Below, piece after piece: positions 52,754 through 61,462 of a DNA stretch of 64,000 nucleotides. Below the pieces are notes generated by a model, which saw nothing but the letters and a program-made list of their open reading frames with translations, did not search any database and was not told the origin of the DNA. The position numbers were made by a program, and so were the translations under genes. The stretch is from Bacteroidota bacterium (GTDB lineage: Bacteria > Bacteroidota > Bacteroidia > B-17B0 > Aurantibacillaceae), in the NCBI GenBank assembly GCA_017303905.1, contig JAFLBH010000005.1:62001-126000 (forward strand), read 5' to 3'. Position 1 is the stretch's first letter, and every line of letters begins with the position of its first letter.

Positions 52754-54385
52754 TTATTTCTCTTTCAATTCGTTTAGAACTTCATTAATACTTGTAACAA
52801 TTCTTTTAGCAAGTCTGCCATCAATATGCCCTTGAGTATGTACTAGTTTATTTCTTACCATAACCCATTCCATTAAGTCTTTATAATGATTCTTATTTAT
52901 TAGTTCCTCTTTAAATGTCAATTCCAAAAGTTGTCGCATTGAGTAAGGCTTAAACCTTAAATCAATTTTCTTTTCTATTTTACTTCTTAATTGTGTTTCT
53001 AGTAGAGTGACAGCAGAAATCACAGCAGCTCTATATTCTTTCTTAGACAATAATCTTTGTGGTTCATCTTCAAAGCCTGCTTGTAGCTCTTGATAAAGTT
53101 GTGAAAAGGCTTTTTCTAATGGAACAGTAAAGTCATCAATGTTCTCAAAAATATTGTTCGGTCTTATTAAATAATATTCATTTGAAAACTCGTTTGGTAT
53201 TGATGAGCCTTCTTCTGAAATTAAAATTGTCTTTATTTTTTTCTTTTTTGCTTGAATTAACTTTACGATTCCTAATTCAAATAATGATGTTTGGTTAGAT
53301 ATGTCAATTACAACAACACTTGACCGTTCAATTAAAGCTGAGATTTTTGCAGCTATATTATTTCCTTGGGTTAATACATCATCAGCAGTAATTGGCGCAA
53401 AGCCATAAGTTTCTGCTATTGGGAAAATGTATTTTTTGTAAAGACTTAATGTATTATAGGGAACTGAAAAATAACAAAGTCTACTTGTTTCAGAAGACTC
53501 CTTCTCCATTGTTAGTTCGATTAATGGATCCTCTTCCGTTATTGTGGCTATGTTAGGGTATTCTCTTGTCCAATAATCTCTTAACTCTTCAAAGACATCT
53601 TCAAGAACTTGGCTGTATGATTTGGTTCCTTTGGGAATATTAATAACCTTAACTCCTCTTCTTTCAAATCTTGTAATCTCTTGTGGCGTGCTATTTATGC
53701 GTAATGTGTAAGCTTGTCTTTTGAGGTTTCCAAGTCTATCTTTTATTAGTTGATAAACTTGTCTTAAATCTGGGTCGTCAAGGCTGTACCCAATGAAAAG
53801 TATCGTTTTTGAAATGAATAAATTTGCTAGAAACGTAGATATCATTGGGTATCTATTTAGAAAACCATCATAGTCTTCTTCTGTAGCAACAATTCTTTTT
53901 GGGTGATGCAGGTCACCGTGAATTTTGAAAAGTGCGATATCTTTAGGATTACCGTTGGCAATTGACAACTGTTCTTCTTCAATTATTGGTCGGCAATACC
54001 TTGAAACTAGCCCATATCCTTCTTCAAGTAAAAAATCAAAATTCGTAGTCGCAACAGATTGAAAGGGGAGGCTACAAAAAGATTTATGGGCATTACCAGC
54101 TTTTAGTTGACCAGTGAGCAATAAATCACTTAATTTTTCTACAAGCTTCGCCCTAGAATATTCATGTTCGTAAGCAGAAATGGCGTCAATTGCTCCATTA
54201 TAATTATAGTCGGGTATTAAGTTGGCAAATGTTTTACCAAGTTCCTCCCAGTCAGGAATATTTTTTCCTTTCGGAATTTGTGCGTTTTTTGAAAAACCAG
54301 CTCCAATTATTGGGAGAACTCGTCCTTTTACTAAATCCTCTAGGAATGGTTTAGGAAAAAGAGGTATGTATTTGTAATTACTCAT
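52754..54385 (-). CDS. SIR2 / TIR-like / HEPN three-domain defence protein
   Basis: 543 residues. SIR2 (about 15-270): GAGFS at 28-32, TTNFD with Asn115, IHGD with His156, FIGYSLDDPD at 197-206, all expected for NAD-cleaving defence SIR2. Middle domain (~300-420): YFSVPYNTLSLYKKYIFPIAE, ADDV, VVVIDIS and FELGI with Glu370, the layout of TIR-like/nucleoside-deoxyribosyltransferase folds, which also split NAD or nucleotides. C-terminal HEPN (~440-543): RNKLVH with Arg511 and His516, an RNase motif. I know no named system with all three. It lies alone on its strand after ~170 nt of non-coding DNA. Confidence 0.8.
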   Translation of the reverse strand: MSNYKYIPLFPKPFLEDLVKGRVLPIIGAGFSKNAQIPKGKNIPDWEELGKTFANLIPDYNYNGAIDAISAYEHEYSRAKLVEKLSDLLLTGQLKAGNAHKSFCSLPFQSVATTNFDFLLEEGYGLVSRYCRPIIEEEQLSIANGNPKDIALFKIHGDLHHPKRIVATEEDYDGFLNRYPMISTFLANLFISKTILFIGYSLDDPDLRQVYQLIKDRLGNLKRQAYTLRINSTPQEITRFERRGVKVINIPKGTKSYSQVLEDVFEELRDYWTREYPNIATITEEDPLIELTMEKESSETSRLCYFSVPYNTLSLYKKYIFPIAETYGFAPITADDVLTQGNNIAAKISALIERSSVVVIDISNQTSLFELGIVKLIQAKKKKIKTILISEEGSSIPNEFSNEYYLIRPNNIFENIDDFTVPLEKAFSQLYQELQAGFEDEPQRLLSKKEYRAAVISAVTLLETQLRSKIEKKIDLRFKPYSMRQLLELTFKEELINKNHYKDLMEWVMVRNKLVHTQGHIDGRLAKRIVTSINEVLNELKEK

Positions 54386-54556
54386 TGTCTTTTTTTTAAT
54401 AATGTCGTTTTATAATAAGCCATAATTGATTAGGGCTTTATATTAGTATGCTTTTGAAACCTTAAATTGACCATTACTAACATTTACTTTGCTTAGAACT
54501 ATATTCTCAACTCTGCCTTTAAGAAGATAATCTATTAATGACTGTCACTTCCGTTG

Positions 54557-54832
54557 CTATTTCAAATTTCGTTTTACATAATCAGAAACTTCACTGTGTA
54601 AATTATTCCAAGCAGCGGGCGCTTTTGTTTCTCCCACGTATAATTTATCGCCATTTGACAACCCTACATTCAAATAATCTCTTACAGAAACAACCGTAGC
54701 GGTTGTAAAAATCAAACAAGAATTATTTGTCAAGAAAGCATATTGCCCGTATTGTCTAATTTTCTCTTCAAATACTTTCCGATTATTTATAATTGAGTTC
54801 TGAAACTCATATATTATGATTAATGCCCTCAT
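54557..54832 (-). CDS. Cas2-fold (SinR/VapD-like) small protein
   Basis: 91 residues with a ferredoxin-like pattern: strand MRALIIIYEF, helix VFEEKIRQYGQYAFL, strand SCLIFTTATVVSVRDYL, strand GDKLYVGET. This matches the 'SinR'-annotated Cas2-like proteins, which are often small RNA/DNA-handling partners in TA or defence loci. Its start overlaps the end of the HEPN gene as ATGA (54829-54832), so it is translated second and depends on it. No cas1 or CRISPR array is present. Confidence 0.7.
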   Translation of the reverse strand: MRALIIIYEFQNSIINNRKVFEEKIRQYGQYAFLTNNSCLIFTTATVVSVRDYLNVGLSNGDKLYVGETKAPAAWNNLHSEVSDYVKRNLK

Positions 54833-55548
54833 TTTGCTTGATAAATTTTATGGATTTCCGTTGCAATTAACTTAACAAGTTCAATGCACTTAATAGCATC
54901 TTTTTCGCAAATTTTATTTTCAGTTAAATCCGTTTGATTTAAATCATGGTCGCCACAATGAACAATTAAATGTCTCATTGTCGTGTATCGTTCTAAGTCA
55001 CCAATCAAGTTGTCTGGACTAACGTTGGCGCTTTTAGTTATCTCTTTAAACACCTGACCAATACCAGCCAACTTCATATACTTATCAATTGACTTTTGTC
55101 CTTGAAACGACTTCTTCTCAAAATCAAGATCAAACTTCTCAATCACCTTATCAATAAAATCTGCATCGAGAACAACATGGTAAAGTGATTCCTTATTAAA
55201 GAGCTCATCTTTAATATAGGCCTTCAAATCTGATGAAAGCGTTCTATCAGTTATGCGCTGCTTAATCTCAGCTGTCAAAAAGGTTTTTACATAAGCATCA
55301 AGAGCCGAGATTGATAATACCACAACAGCACGATACGAATCAAGAATTTTGTCCTCCGGAATCGGAAGTTTATGCCCTTTTTCGTCAATATTGATTTTGT
55401 GGAGATTTTCAGCGCGTCTAATTCCGCTTAAAAATATTTTGTAGGCTCGTTCTGATTTATCCTTACCCTTCTTTTCTAAAGGCTCAGTATCCTGGCCGGT
55501 TACAGGACTTTCAGAATTCGGATTATCAATTGCATCTTCCATTTTCAC
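54829..55548 (-). CDS. HEPN-domain protein (RxxxxH), partner of Cas2-fold gene
   Basis: 239 residues; an ATG two codons in is also possible. After a low-complexity acidic/basic start (~1-35), helices with SYRAVVVLSISALDAYVKTFL lead to the HEPN motif TMRHLIVHCGDHD (Arg192, His197). That motif is the RNase active site of HEPN toxins (two protomers form the site). The Cas2-fold gene overlaps its 3' end by 4 nt. In MNT-HEPN and related pairs the small partner is the antitoxin; a similar role here is an inference. Confidence 0.75.
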   Translation of the reverse strand: MKMEDAIDNPNSESPVTGQDTEPLEKKGKDKSERAYKIFLSGIRRAENLHKINIDEKGHKLPIPEDKILDSYRAVVVLSISALDAYVKTFLTAEIKQRITDRTLSSDLKAYIKDELFNKESLYHVVLDADFIDKVIEKFDLDFEKKSFQGQKSIDKYMKLAGIGQVFKEITKSANVSPDNLIGDLERYTTMRHLIVHCGDHDLNQTDLTENKICEKDAIKCIELVKLIATEIHKIYQAK

Positions 55549-55703
55549 TTTTTAATACTTATTATTATAATCATCTTTTAGAATTACTGATAACATTTTG
55601 AGACTTGGTGTTGACTTTACAGAACTAATTATCCAAACGAACCGCAACTTAGCCAAACCATCATCCAATTGTAAAATAACACTAAGCTACTTCAAGTGAC
55701 AGT

Positions 55704-56288
55704 TTATTCCATGAGTCTAAACCAATCCCTAACGCTGATTTGAAGTCTCAATTCTTCGTCCTCAGCCAACTTTGTACAGTGCGCAATTGGTCCACGAAGA
55801 GTATTAAGACTTGACATTACCTTTTCTACAGCCTTTACACTATTGAAAATTGTTCCAAATACCGCCCAGTTACTTTTTATTATTTCACCTAATTCACCGA
55901 ACGTAGTGAAGTCTAGCGGCTCTTCTGAACGAAGCGTCACACCTGAGTCAATTTCTTTTTGAATTCTTTTTTTTACTTCGTCTTTTACTATTGTAGGGAC
56001 TTTTTCGTCCCACCAGTTCTGTCCTGAAGCTTCCAGTGCAGTTGTAATTAAGTCCCTTATTGATTTTTCCAAACAGTAAAATATTTCATAATGCCTAGCC
56101 ATTGACTTTGCTTCGTTACGGATATCCAACTCGAACTGCGGATAATAAACATTGTCCTTTTCAATTTTACTTTTTTTTCGACCTAGATCAACTTGGAGCG
56201 AAGACTCAACTCTATCCAGGTCTAGCTCTGTAAATTGATTTGCTATACCGAAGAGTTTTATTAGGTTTTCAGAATCTTTCAATTTCAT
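55704..56288 (-). CDS. HEPN_Swt1-like protein
   Basis: 194 residues. The C-terminal part ends LNTLRGPIAHCTKLAEDEELRLQ with RxxxxH (Arg165, His170), and SVRDWF, the pattern of the Swt1-type HEPN domain used as an RNase or dimerisation module. An N-terminal region (~1-60) of mixed charge precedes it, then a helix with ARHYEIFYCLEKSIRDLI. The upstream DUF5343 gene overlaps its start by 4 nt (56285-56288), so they are translated together as a two-gene unit. Confidence 0.78.
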   Translation of the reverse strand: MKLKDSENLIKLFGIANQFTELDLDRVESSLQVDLGRKKSKIEKDNVYYPQFELDIRNEAKSMARHYEIFYCLEKSIRDLITTALEASGQNWWDEKVPTIVKDEVKKRIQKEIDSGVTLRSEEPLDFTTFGELGEIIKSNWAVFGTIFNSVKAVEKVMSSLNTLRGPIAHCTKLAEDEELRLQISVRDWFRLME

Positions 56289-56941
56289 TTCTTTAATAAG
56301 TTTTCTTTTAAACTCTTAAATATTGCGTCAAACACCTTAATATCTGACGTCTCGGGTAGATTTAAATTTATCGTGTAGGACAGATTTATGCCATTAAGTT
56401 CAGAAACCTTTCTTTTTTCTTTATGTTCGTCGGTGTCATCGGTATCATGCTCGCCTTTGCTAATACCATTTTCCAAAGTCTTTGTTTCTATAGCACTTGT
56501 AATATCAAAATTCGCATAAAGTTTTAGTGTATCGATTGTCCGAATCAATGCATTTAGTGTGACCGAATTTGCTTCGAGCTCAAGAACCTCAATAAGAAAG
56601 TTTTTAAGGTCTGTTTTATTTAGATTATGGAAATATTCGTTTCGAGAGTAAAGATTGCTATAGGCCACTTTAATCGCCTGAGCCATCGCGTTGCCAGATA
56701 TCTTTTTATCTGGATTTCTGAACTTTTTGTATATATCACTAGGTGTCCCGTCGTTTGAGATAAAACCAATTCTCTTAAGGAACGGAATGAAAGGTAATGT
56801 ACTACCTGACTTTGTGAATTTTAAATTTGTAAAAAGAAAATCGTGACTAAAACGAGCAGGAGGAGGGGCCTCCTGAATTTTTTTCAGTAAATCCTGAAGT
56901 TGTCCTGTCGAATTTAGATAGGGAGGTAATTCTTTTGCCAT
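56285..56941 (-). CDS. DUF5343 domain protein, partner of HEPN_Swt1
   Basis: 218 residues. The DUF5343 domain covers ~1-140: LPPYLNSTGQLQDLLKKIQE, PARFSHDFLFTNLKF, FLKRIGFISNDGTPSDIYKKF and NALIRTIDTLKLYANF. It is often found as the first gene of small defence or mobile-element operons; its activity is unknown but it resembles winged-helix DNA-binding folds. A C-terminal tail (GINLSYTINLNLPETSDIKVF) is shared with ATPase-associated partners. It heads a two-gene operon with the HEPN_Swt1 gene. Confidence 0.78.
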   Translation of the reverse strand: MAKELPPYLNSTGQLQDLLKKIQEAPPPARFSHDFLFTNLKFTKSGSTLPFIPFLKRIGFISNDGTPSDIYKKFRNPDKKISGNAMAQAIKVAYSNLYSRNEYFHNLNKTDLKNFLIEVLELEANSVTLNALIRTIDTLKLYANFDITSAIETKTLENGISKGEHDTDDTDEHKEKRKVSELNGINLSYTINLNLPETSDIKVFDAIFKSLKENLLKK

Positions 56942-57088
56942 ATTGTTTATATAATTCTGTCTCTTTTATTAATTGCTGCTTTAAAGCTTATTGTCAGCTC
57001 AAATAAATATTTGAATTCTCATAATACATAAATCTACTCCATCCTCTCCCCCACGTCAATTTCCTCACTCATTATTAAAGCGCATTCC

Positions 57089-58150
57089 CTAATTGGTTAA
57101 AGTACCATTAGGCAAATAAATGCTAAACACAGTACCTGTTTTTAATTTGCTTTCCATGGCTATGTGTCCGCCTAATTTTTTTACGCAGCGTCTTACCGTG
57201 TACAAACCAAGTCCACTGCCTTCGCTGATGCTGGTGCCTTTAAAAAACATTTTAAAAACATTTTTCTGTGCTTCTTCACTCATGCCCATGCCATTATCTT
57301 CTACTGTTATTCTTACGCCACGCCCTTCGCTCACTATTTTAATTTTTACAAATGGGTTTTTCTTACTCTTGTCGCGGTAGTGCACGGCGTTTTGTATGAG
57401 GTTGGTAAAAATGGTGGTGAGTAAAGTTTTGTCGGTGCAAAATTCTCCTTCCACATCAATATACCTGTCCATTCTTACTTTACTCATGCCCTCCGGCGAA
57501 GGATAACTGTAAATTACCGCGTTAAGTACTTCTTCAAAATTAATGGGCTCATGTTTTACATCGCCTTGTCGTATGCGTGTGGTCTCCACCAAACTGCTCA
57601 CTACTTTGTCCATGAGTTCGGTTTGCTGTTTAATCATGTTCAAATAATGCAGGGCTTTAGAGCTGTCTTTTAATTCAAACTGCGCTACGTTTATTAATCC
57701 TAAAGCGGTGGTAATGGGCGAGCGTACATCGTGTGAGGCTTTGTAAATAAAGGTTTCCAAATCATCAATGGTTTCTACTAAGTCGGTAATTTCTTTGCTG
57801 GCTATGCATAAACCGTCGCCTACCTGAAAGGCGCGCAAGCGTATGTATATGCCGCCTAATTTAGGGTGTAGTTTTAATTGATCAATTTCGTAAGTGCCGC
57901 CGTTTTCAATGATGTTTTGGTAAATGGCGTAACGGCCGGAGGGTTTACAGTCGGGAGAAATGACATTGATGTTTTTCCCTAAGGTGTCTTCTTTTTTGAG
58001 GCCGAGTGCTTCATAAAAAGCTTTGTTGGCATCTACTAAATTAAGGTGCCGGTCGTAAATGGAAATCAGCATATCGGAGTTTTCAAAAAACTCTACCCGG
58101 TATTGCTTATTTTTCAACATGGGTTCCATATACTTTTCTTGTATCTCCAC
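57089..58150 (-). CDS. PAS sensor histidine kinase
   Basis: 353 residues, cytosolic. PAS (~15-120: VEFFENSDMLISIYDRHL, LKKEDTLGKNINV), HisKA (FIYKASHDVRSPITTALGL) and a full HATPase_c with NLIQNAVHY, VEDNGMGMS and GSGLGLYTVR. No receiver or transmembrane part, so it works with an unlinked regulator. The GAF protein at 58193-58921 lies upstream on the same strand, 42 nt away, and may be an input partner. Confidence 0.9.
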   Translation of the reverse strand: MEIQEKYMEPMLKNKQYRVEFFENSDMLISIYDRHLNLVDANKAFYEALGLKKEDTLGKNINVISPDCKPSGRYAIYQNIIENGGTYEIDQLKLHPKLGGIYIRLRAFQVGDGLCIASKEITDLVETIDDLETFIYKASHDVRSPITTALGLINVAQFELKDSSKALHYLNMIKQQTELMDKVVSSLVETTRIRQGDVKHEPINFEEVLNAVIYSYPSPEGMSKVRMDRYIDVEGEFCTDKTLLTTIFTNLIQNAVHYRDKSKKNPFVKIKIVSEGRGVRITVEDNGMGMSEEAQKNVFKMFFKGTSISEGSGLGLYTVRRCVKKLGGHIAMESKLKTGTVFSIYLPNGTLTN

Positions 58151-58192
58151 TTATTCTTTTGCGCGCTTAGTAATTTATTTGAATGCCATTTT

Positions 58193-58921
58193 TCATTCCG
58201 CCGTTTTTTTTGCCGCTTGCATTTTAATGTTGTAGGTATTGTCTACAATCTGCTTTACCATTTTATCGAGTTCAACAATGGATGTTTTGAGGCGCTGCAT
58301 AATTTCGCGGTTGCCCGGATGTTCGGGTTTTTCGAAATTAAACAGGTCGTGCAAACCTAATATATGCGCGATGGGTACTCTTACCTGATGCGATTGCATA
58401 AAGGCGATATCGTAGAGCATCTCGTTCTGCATTTTTAATTCGTTATACGCGTACACGTTTTCAATGGAAACGGATGTAATGTCGGCGAGTGATTGCAGTA
58501 ATTCTATTTCTTCGGCTGTTGGCTCATGGTGCTTGGCCCAATAATTGCCAATGGCGCCAATAGGACTCAAAGTACGAATGGGTACCATAACCAAACTTTT
58601 TACAAAGGTTGGTCGGTAGGCTTCTACCGGTACCCGTTCGTCTTGATATATATCGGGGATGATGGCAACTTCTTTGTGGGTCATGCTCCAGCCACTCACG
58701 CAGGAGTGTAAAGGAAAACGCTGACCTTTCCACAGGGGACTAATAGCGTCTTCGTTGGCGTAATAACATTTGTCGTTGTCTTTCAGAACAAAGGCGGCGC
58801 CGTCGGCGCCGGTAATTTTTCGCGCGGCTGTACGTACAATATCGGTTATGGTTTCGATATCGCGCGCCAGTGAGAGCTGTTGTACGGTATTAACGAGTAA
58901 TCTTAATTTACCTATCTCCAT
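58193..58921 (-). CDS. GAF protein ending in a histidine kinase dimerisation helix
   Basis: 242 residues. GAF (~10-155: LSLARDIETITDIVRTAARKI, GADGAAFVLKD, SLVMVPIRTLSPIGAIGNYW) is followed by the H-box helix AFMQSHQVRVPIAHILGLHDLF and a second helix. No ATPase domain follows, as in the gene at 41446-42063. It probably dimerises with a kinase, perhaps the PAS kinase encoded 42 nt downstream, or accepts phosphate on the His. The GAF ligand is unknown. Confidence 0.8.
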   Translation of the reverse strand: MEIGKLRLLVNTVQQLSLARDIETITDIVRTAARKITGADGAAFVLKDNDKCYYANEDAISPLWKGQRFPLHSCVSGWSMTHKEVAIIPDIYQDERVPVEAYRPTFVKSLVMVPIRTLSPIGAIGNYWAKHHEPTAEEIELLQSLADITSVSIENVYAYNELKMQNEMLYDIAFMQSHQVRVPIAHILGLHDLFNFEKPEHPGNREIMQRLKTSIVELDKMVKQIVDNTYNIKMQAAKKTAE

Positions 58922-59088
58922 AAGTGATCCATTAATAAGTAAAATTGTTTTTTTTAGATGGAACTAATGTAGTGATTTAGACCACTCAGATTATGTGTAT
59001 TTTTACGTCTGCCTTGTAGTTCTTATTCTACAAAAAGTTGATTTGGCCGGATTTTCCGCAATGAAAATGGTTTATTGTCCGTAAAAAC

Positions 59089-59117
59089 GAAAAGGCTGCT
59101 CCCCCGGAACAGCCTTC
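59089..59117 (-). terminator. Terminator of the PKD/T9SS gene
   Basis: On the minus strand, AAGGCTG-N11-CAGCCTT is followed by TTCGTTTTTA. It lies ~70 nt 3' of the stop of the gene at 59184-60704. Confidence 0.75.
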
Positions 59118-59183
59118 GTTTATTGCGCAGTAAAATCTACCTAAAAAAACTACACAATATCACACATGAAAACAAACCAACAT

Positions 59184-60704
59184 TTAAAAACCTTGTAAAG
59201 CCATGATCTTTTTTACAGTTTTATCATTATTGGTACACACTTCAATTAAGTACATGCCGTCCGCGGTGTTAAGTTCAACTTCTTCTACACCGTTCATGAC
59301 TTGTACATTTTTTTGTGCTATCAGTTTACCGCTTACTTCGTAAACGCTGATGCGCACATCGCTTATTTGGTTAAGCTCCAGTTTTACCTGAGCTTTATTT
59401 TGATAATAGTGAATGGAAATTTGCTGATTCAATTGTTGTTCGTTAATGCCGCTGAATCCGTTCACCACAATTGTTTTTTGTACTTTTTCGGCACAAATAT
59501 TATCGGAAGCGGTAAGCTCTACGGTATAAATACCTGCCGAAATAAAGGTGTGTGAAGGATTAGTTTGATTGCTAATAATAGTACCGTCGCCAAAATTCCA
59601 TTGTAAATTGGTGTAATGAATACTGTTGTTAAGCGTTTGAATGGTTCCGTTTTGTACTGTTACGGTGTCTTTATCGGTATCAAATGCCGCCTTTAAATTG
59701 GATGAGCTTTTTACCGCGTAATAGCTGGTGTCTTTACAACCATTGGCGTCGCTGAGTATGAGTGTGTAAACTCCCTGATACAATCCGCTGATAATGGCGC
59801 TACTTTGGGAATTACTCCAATGATAGGTATAGGGCGCGGTGCCTCCGCCTACATTACTTGCATTAATAAATCCGTTGTTACTTGTTCGGCAACTGGTCCA
59901 ACCTGTAACGCTATTTACTTGCAATGGTGCCGGAGTGGTAATTATAATGGTATCTTCCAGATTGGGACAAAATGAAATGTTTCCTGATAATTCGATGGGA
60001 TATACACCCGGCGACAAATTTTTCAGTGAATCGATATTGGTGATGCCGTTATGATTTGTTAAGCTGTTTCCAATGGCATCTTTAAGCGTAAGATCCCAGA
60101 GTCCGGCTTGCGGGGCTTGCACAAATATGGAGCCGTTAGTTGAATAACTGCAAGCGGGTTGCGCTACAGTGTAATCAACCGCGCTCATGATGTGCAAAAC
60201 AAATAGCGGCGCGGTAGTTGTATCGCTGATGGTAAACGAATACGATGAGCCGGCGATAAAATCTTCGAATAGGCCTGTGCTTTTATCTTCGAGAAACATA
60301 CAGGCTTGCGAAGGTAGTACCAGCGACGAATCGCGAATGAGTACACATTTTCCGGCTACACCTTGTTTTACTCTTACAGGAATATTGTATGAGGCTTGTC
60401 CGCATTTGTAATAATTCGTTTGAAAATCGTTGCCCGCGTTTACTACGGAGATATACGGATTCAAGGAATTAGTTAGCGGTGCTTTGCTTACATCGTAACC
60501 CGCATCGTAACCCGCGGTGGTGGCGGCATTAAATCCGATGGTGGTATGATCGGAAGTTCCGTTTCCAAGGAGCGTGAGCTTAATTTGTCCGGCGAAGTTA
60601 GCCTGGGCATTTGCGCTCGTGGCGGTTAAAAATCCCGCGATAAAGAGTAGCGGCAGGATTTTTTTAAAGGCCGTATGAATAAATATGTTTAGGTAGTTGA
60701 TCAT
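59184..60704 (-). CDS. T9SS type A sorting domain protein with SprB and PKD repeats
   Basis: 506 residues. The signal peptide ends ANAQ. After a unique N-terminal part (~30-200), a SprB-like repeat (~260-335: GWTSCRTSNNGFINASNVGG, TYHWSN) is followed by a PKD domain (~345-420: LQWNFGDGTIISNQTNPSH, YTVELTASD). The last ~75 residues are the sorting domain (AQVKLELNQISDVRISVYEV, SGKLI, ADGMYLIEV). Such proteins act at the surface in adhesion or motility-like functions. A secreted carboxypeptidase-like gene lies upstream on the same strand (22 nt). Confidence 0.87.
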   Translation of the reverse strand: MINYLNIFIHTAFKKILPLLFIAGFLTATSANAQANFAGQIKLTLLGNGTSDHTTIGFNAATTAGYDAGYDVSKAPLTNSLNPYISVVNAGNDFQTNYYKCGQASYNIPVRVKQGVAGKCVLIRDSSLVLPSQACMFLEDKSTGLFEDFIAGSSYSFTISDTTTAPLFVLHIMSAVDYTVAQPACSYSTNGSIFVQAPQAGLWDLTLKDAIGNSLTNHNGITNIDSLKNLSPGVYPIELSGNISFCPNLEDTIIITTPAPLQVNSVTGWTSCRTSNNGFINASNVGGGTAPYTYHWSNSQSSAIISGLYQGVYTLILSDANGCKDTSYYAVKSSSNLKAAFDTDKDTVTVQNGTIQTLNNSIHYTNLQWNFGDGTIISNQTNPSHTFISAGIYTVELTASDNICAEKVQKTIVVNGFSGINEQQLNQQISIHYYQNKAQVKLELNQISDVRISVYEVSGKLIAQKNVQVMNGVEEVELNTADGMYLIEVCTNNDKTVKKIMALQGF

Positions 60705-60726
60705 GGTAGATTTTTTTGTGTTTTAT

Positions 60727-61281
60727 TTAGCGTGACGATAATCTTTCTAAACCGTTTGGTGAAGAGTATAAGGCACGTTTAATGTTTTTGGTGTATTCTT
60801 CGTTGTAGTTAAATAATTCTCTCTTGTTAGAGAATTCGATAACTGCCGATGGGAAATCCTGAGTTTCTTTATCTAATTGCGCGAATTCGGTTTCGGTAAT
60901 TAATTCGGCAGTAAATTCCAATTGATATTGCCAGTTAAGGTAAGAGCGCTTGCTAACTGAAGTATTTAAGCTGATTAATTTAGGCGCGTAACCTTGCTTG
61001 TAAATTTTAATGGCGTAAAATTTTCCTTCGGTTAAATAGAAGTTAAATTCGCCTCTGTCGTGGCAGGTTACGGTATCAATTACAGTATTTCCTTCAATGA
61101 GTTCTACTTTGTAAAAACCGCTTTGCGCTAATAAAGGGCGTTTAATTTTTCCGGTTACTTCCAATAAAGGTAATTTGTGATACACATAAGAAGTAGTGTC
61201 GGTTGGAATAGCAACTAATTTGCTAAATGACATAATCATTACTGTAATGATGATGCTTACGATTGTTGATTTTGTTTTCAT
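60727..61281 (-). CDS. Small exported protein, carboxypeptidase-regulatory-like
   Basis: 184 residues with a signal peptide (about 1-25). A beta-rich core (LLEVTGKIKRPLLAQSGFYKVEL, CHDRGEFNFYLTEGKFYAIKIYKQGYAP) resembles the CarboxypepD_reg or transthyretin-like fold. The charged C-terminal part (about 125-184) is helical. It lies 22 nt before the PKD/T9SS gene, so the two probably form one operon. No catalytic residues; a structural or binding role is likely. Confidence 0.72.
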   Translation of the reverse strand: MKTKSTIVSIIITVMIMSFSKLVAIPTDTTSYVYHKLPLLEVTGKIKRPLLAQSGFYKVELIEGNTVIDTVTCHDRGEFNFYLTEGKFYAIKIYKQGYAPKLISLNTSVSKRSYLNWQYQLEFTAELITETEFAQLDKETQDFPSAVIEFSNKRELFNYNEEYTKNIKRALYSSPNGLERLSSR

Positions 61282-61406
61282 GGCTTTTGTTTTTAATTAT
61301 TGTTATTTGTTTTATTTGATACAAAGTAACGGCGGTAAAAAAGCGTGGGCAATTTCAAAAGACGTGTAAGGTTACCGATGTAAGATTTTCGCGAAACTTG
61401 TAATAA

Positions 61407-61433
61407 AAAAAAAGCGCCTTTGGGGCGCTTTTA
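61407..61433 (-). terminator. Terminator of the large kinase
   Basis: The stem AAGCGCC/GGCGCTT is followed on the minus strand by a run of T. It ends the transcript of 61463-64000. Confidence 0.9.
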
Positions 61434-61462
61434 AGTGTTTAAGAAGAGAGAAAAAGAGAAGT

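Noticed and set aside
52754-54385. Thoeris ThsA
   Set aside because: No SLOG domain and no separate TIR gene (ThsB) next to it.
54557-54832. CRISPR-Cas locus suggested by a Cas2-like fold
   Set aside because: No cas1, no effector genes and no spaced repeats in the window.
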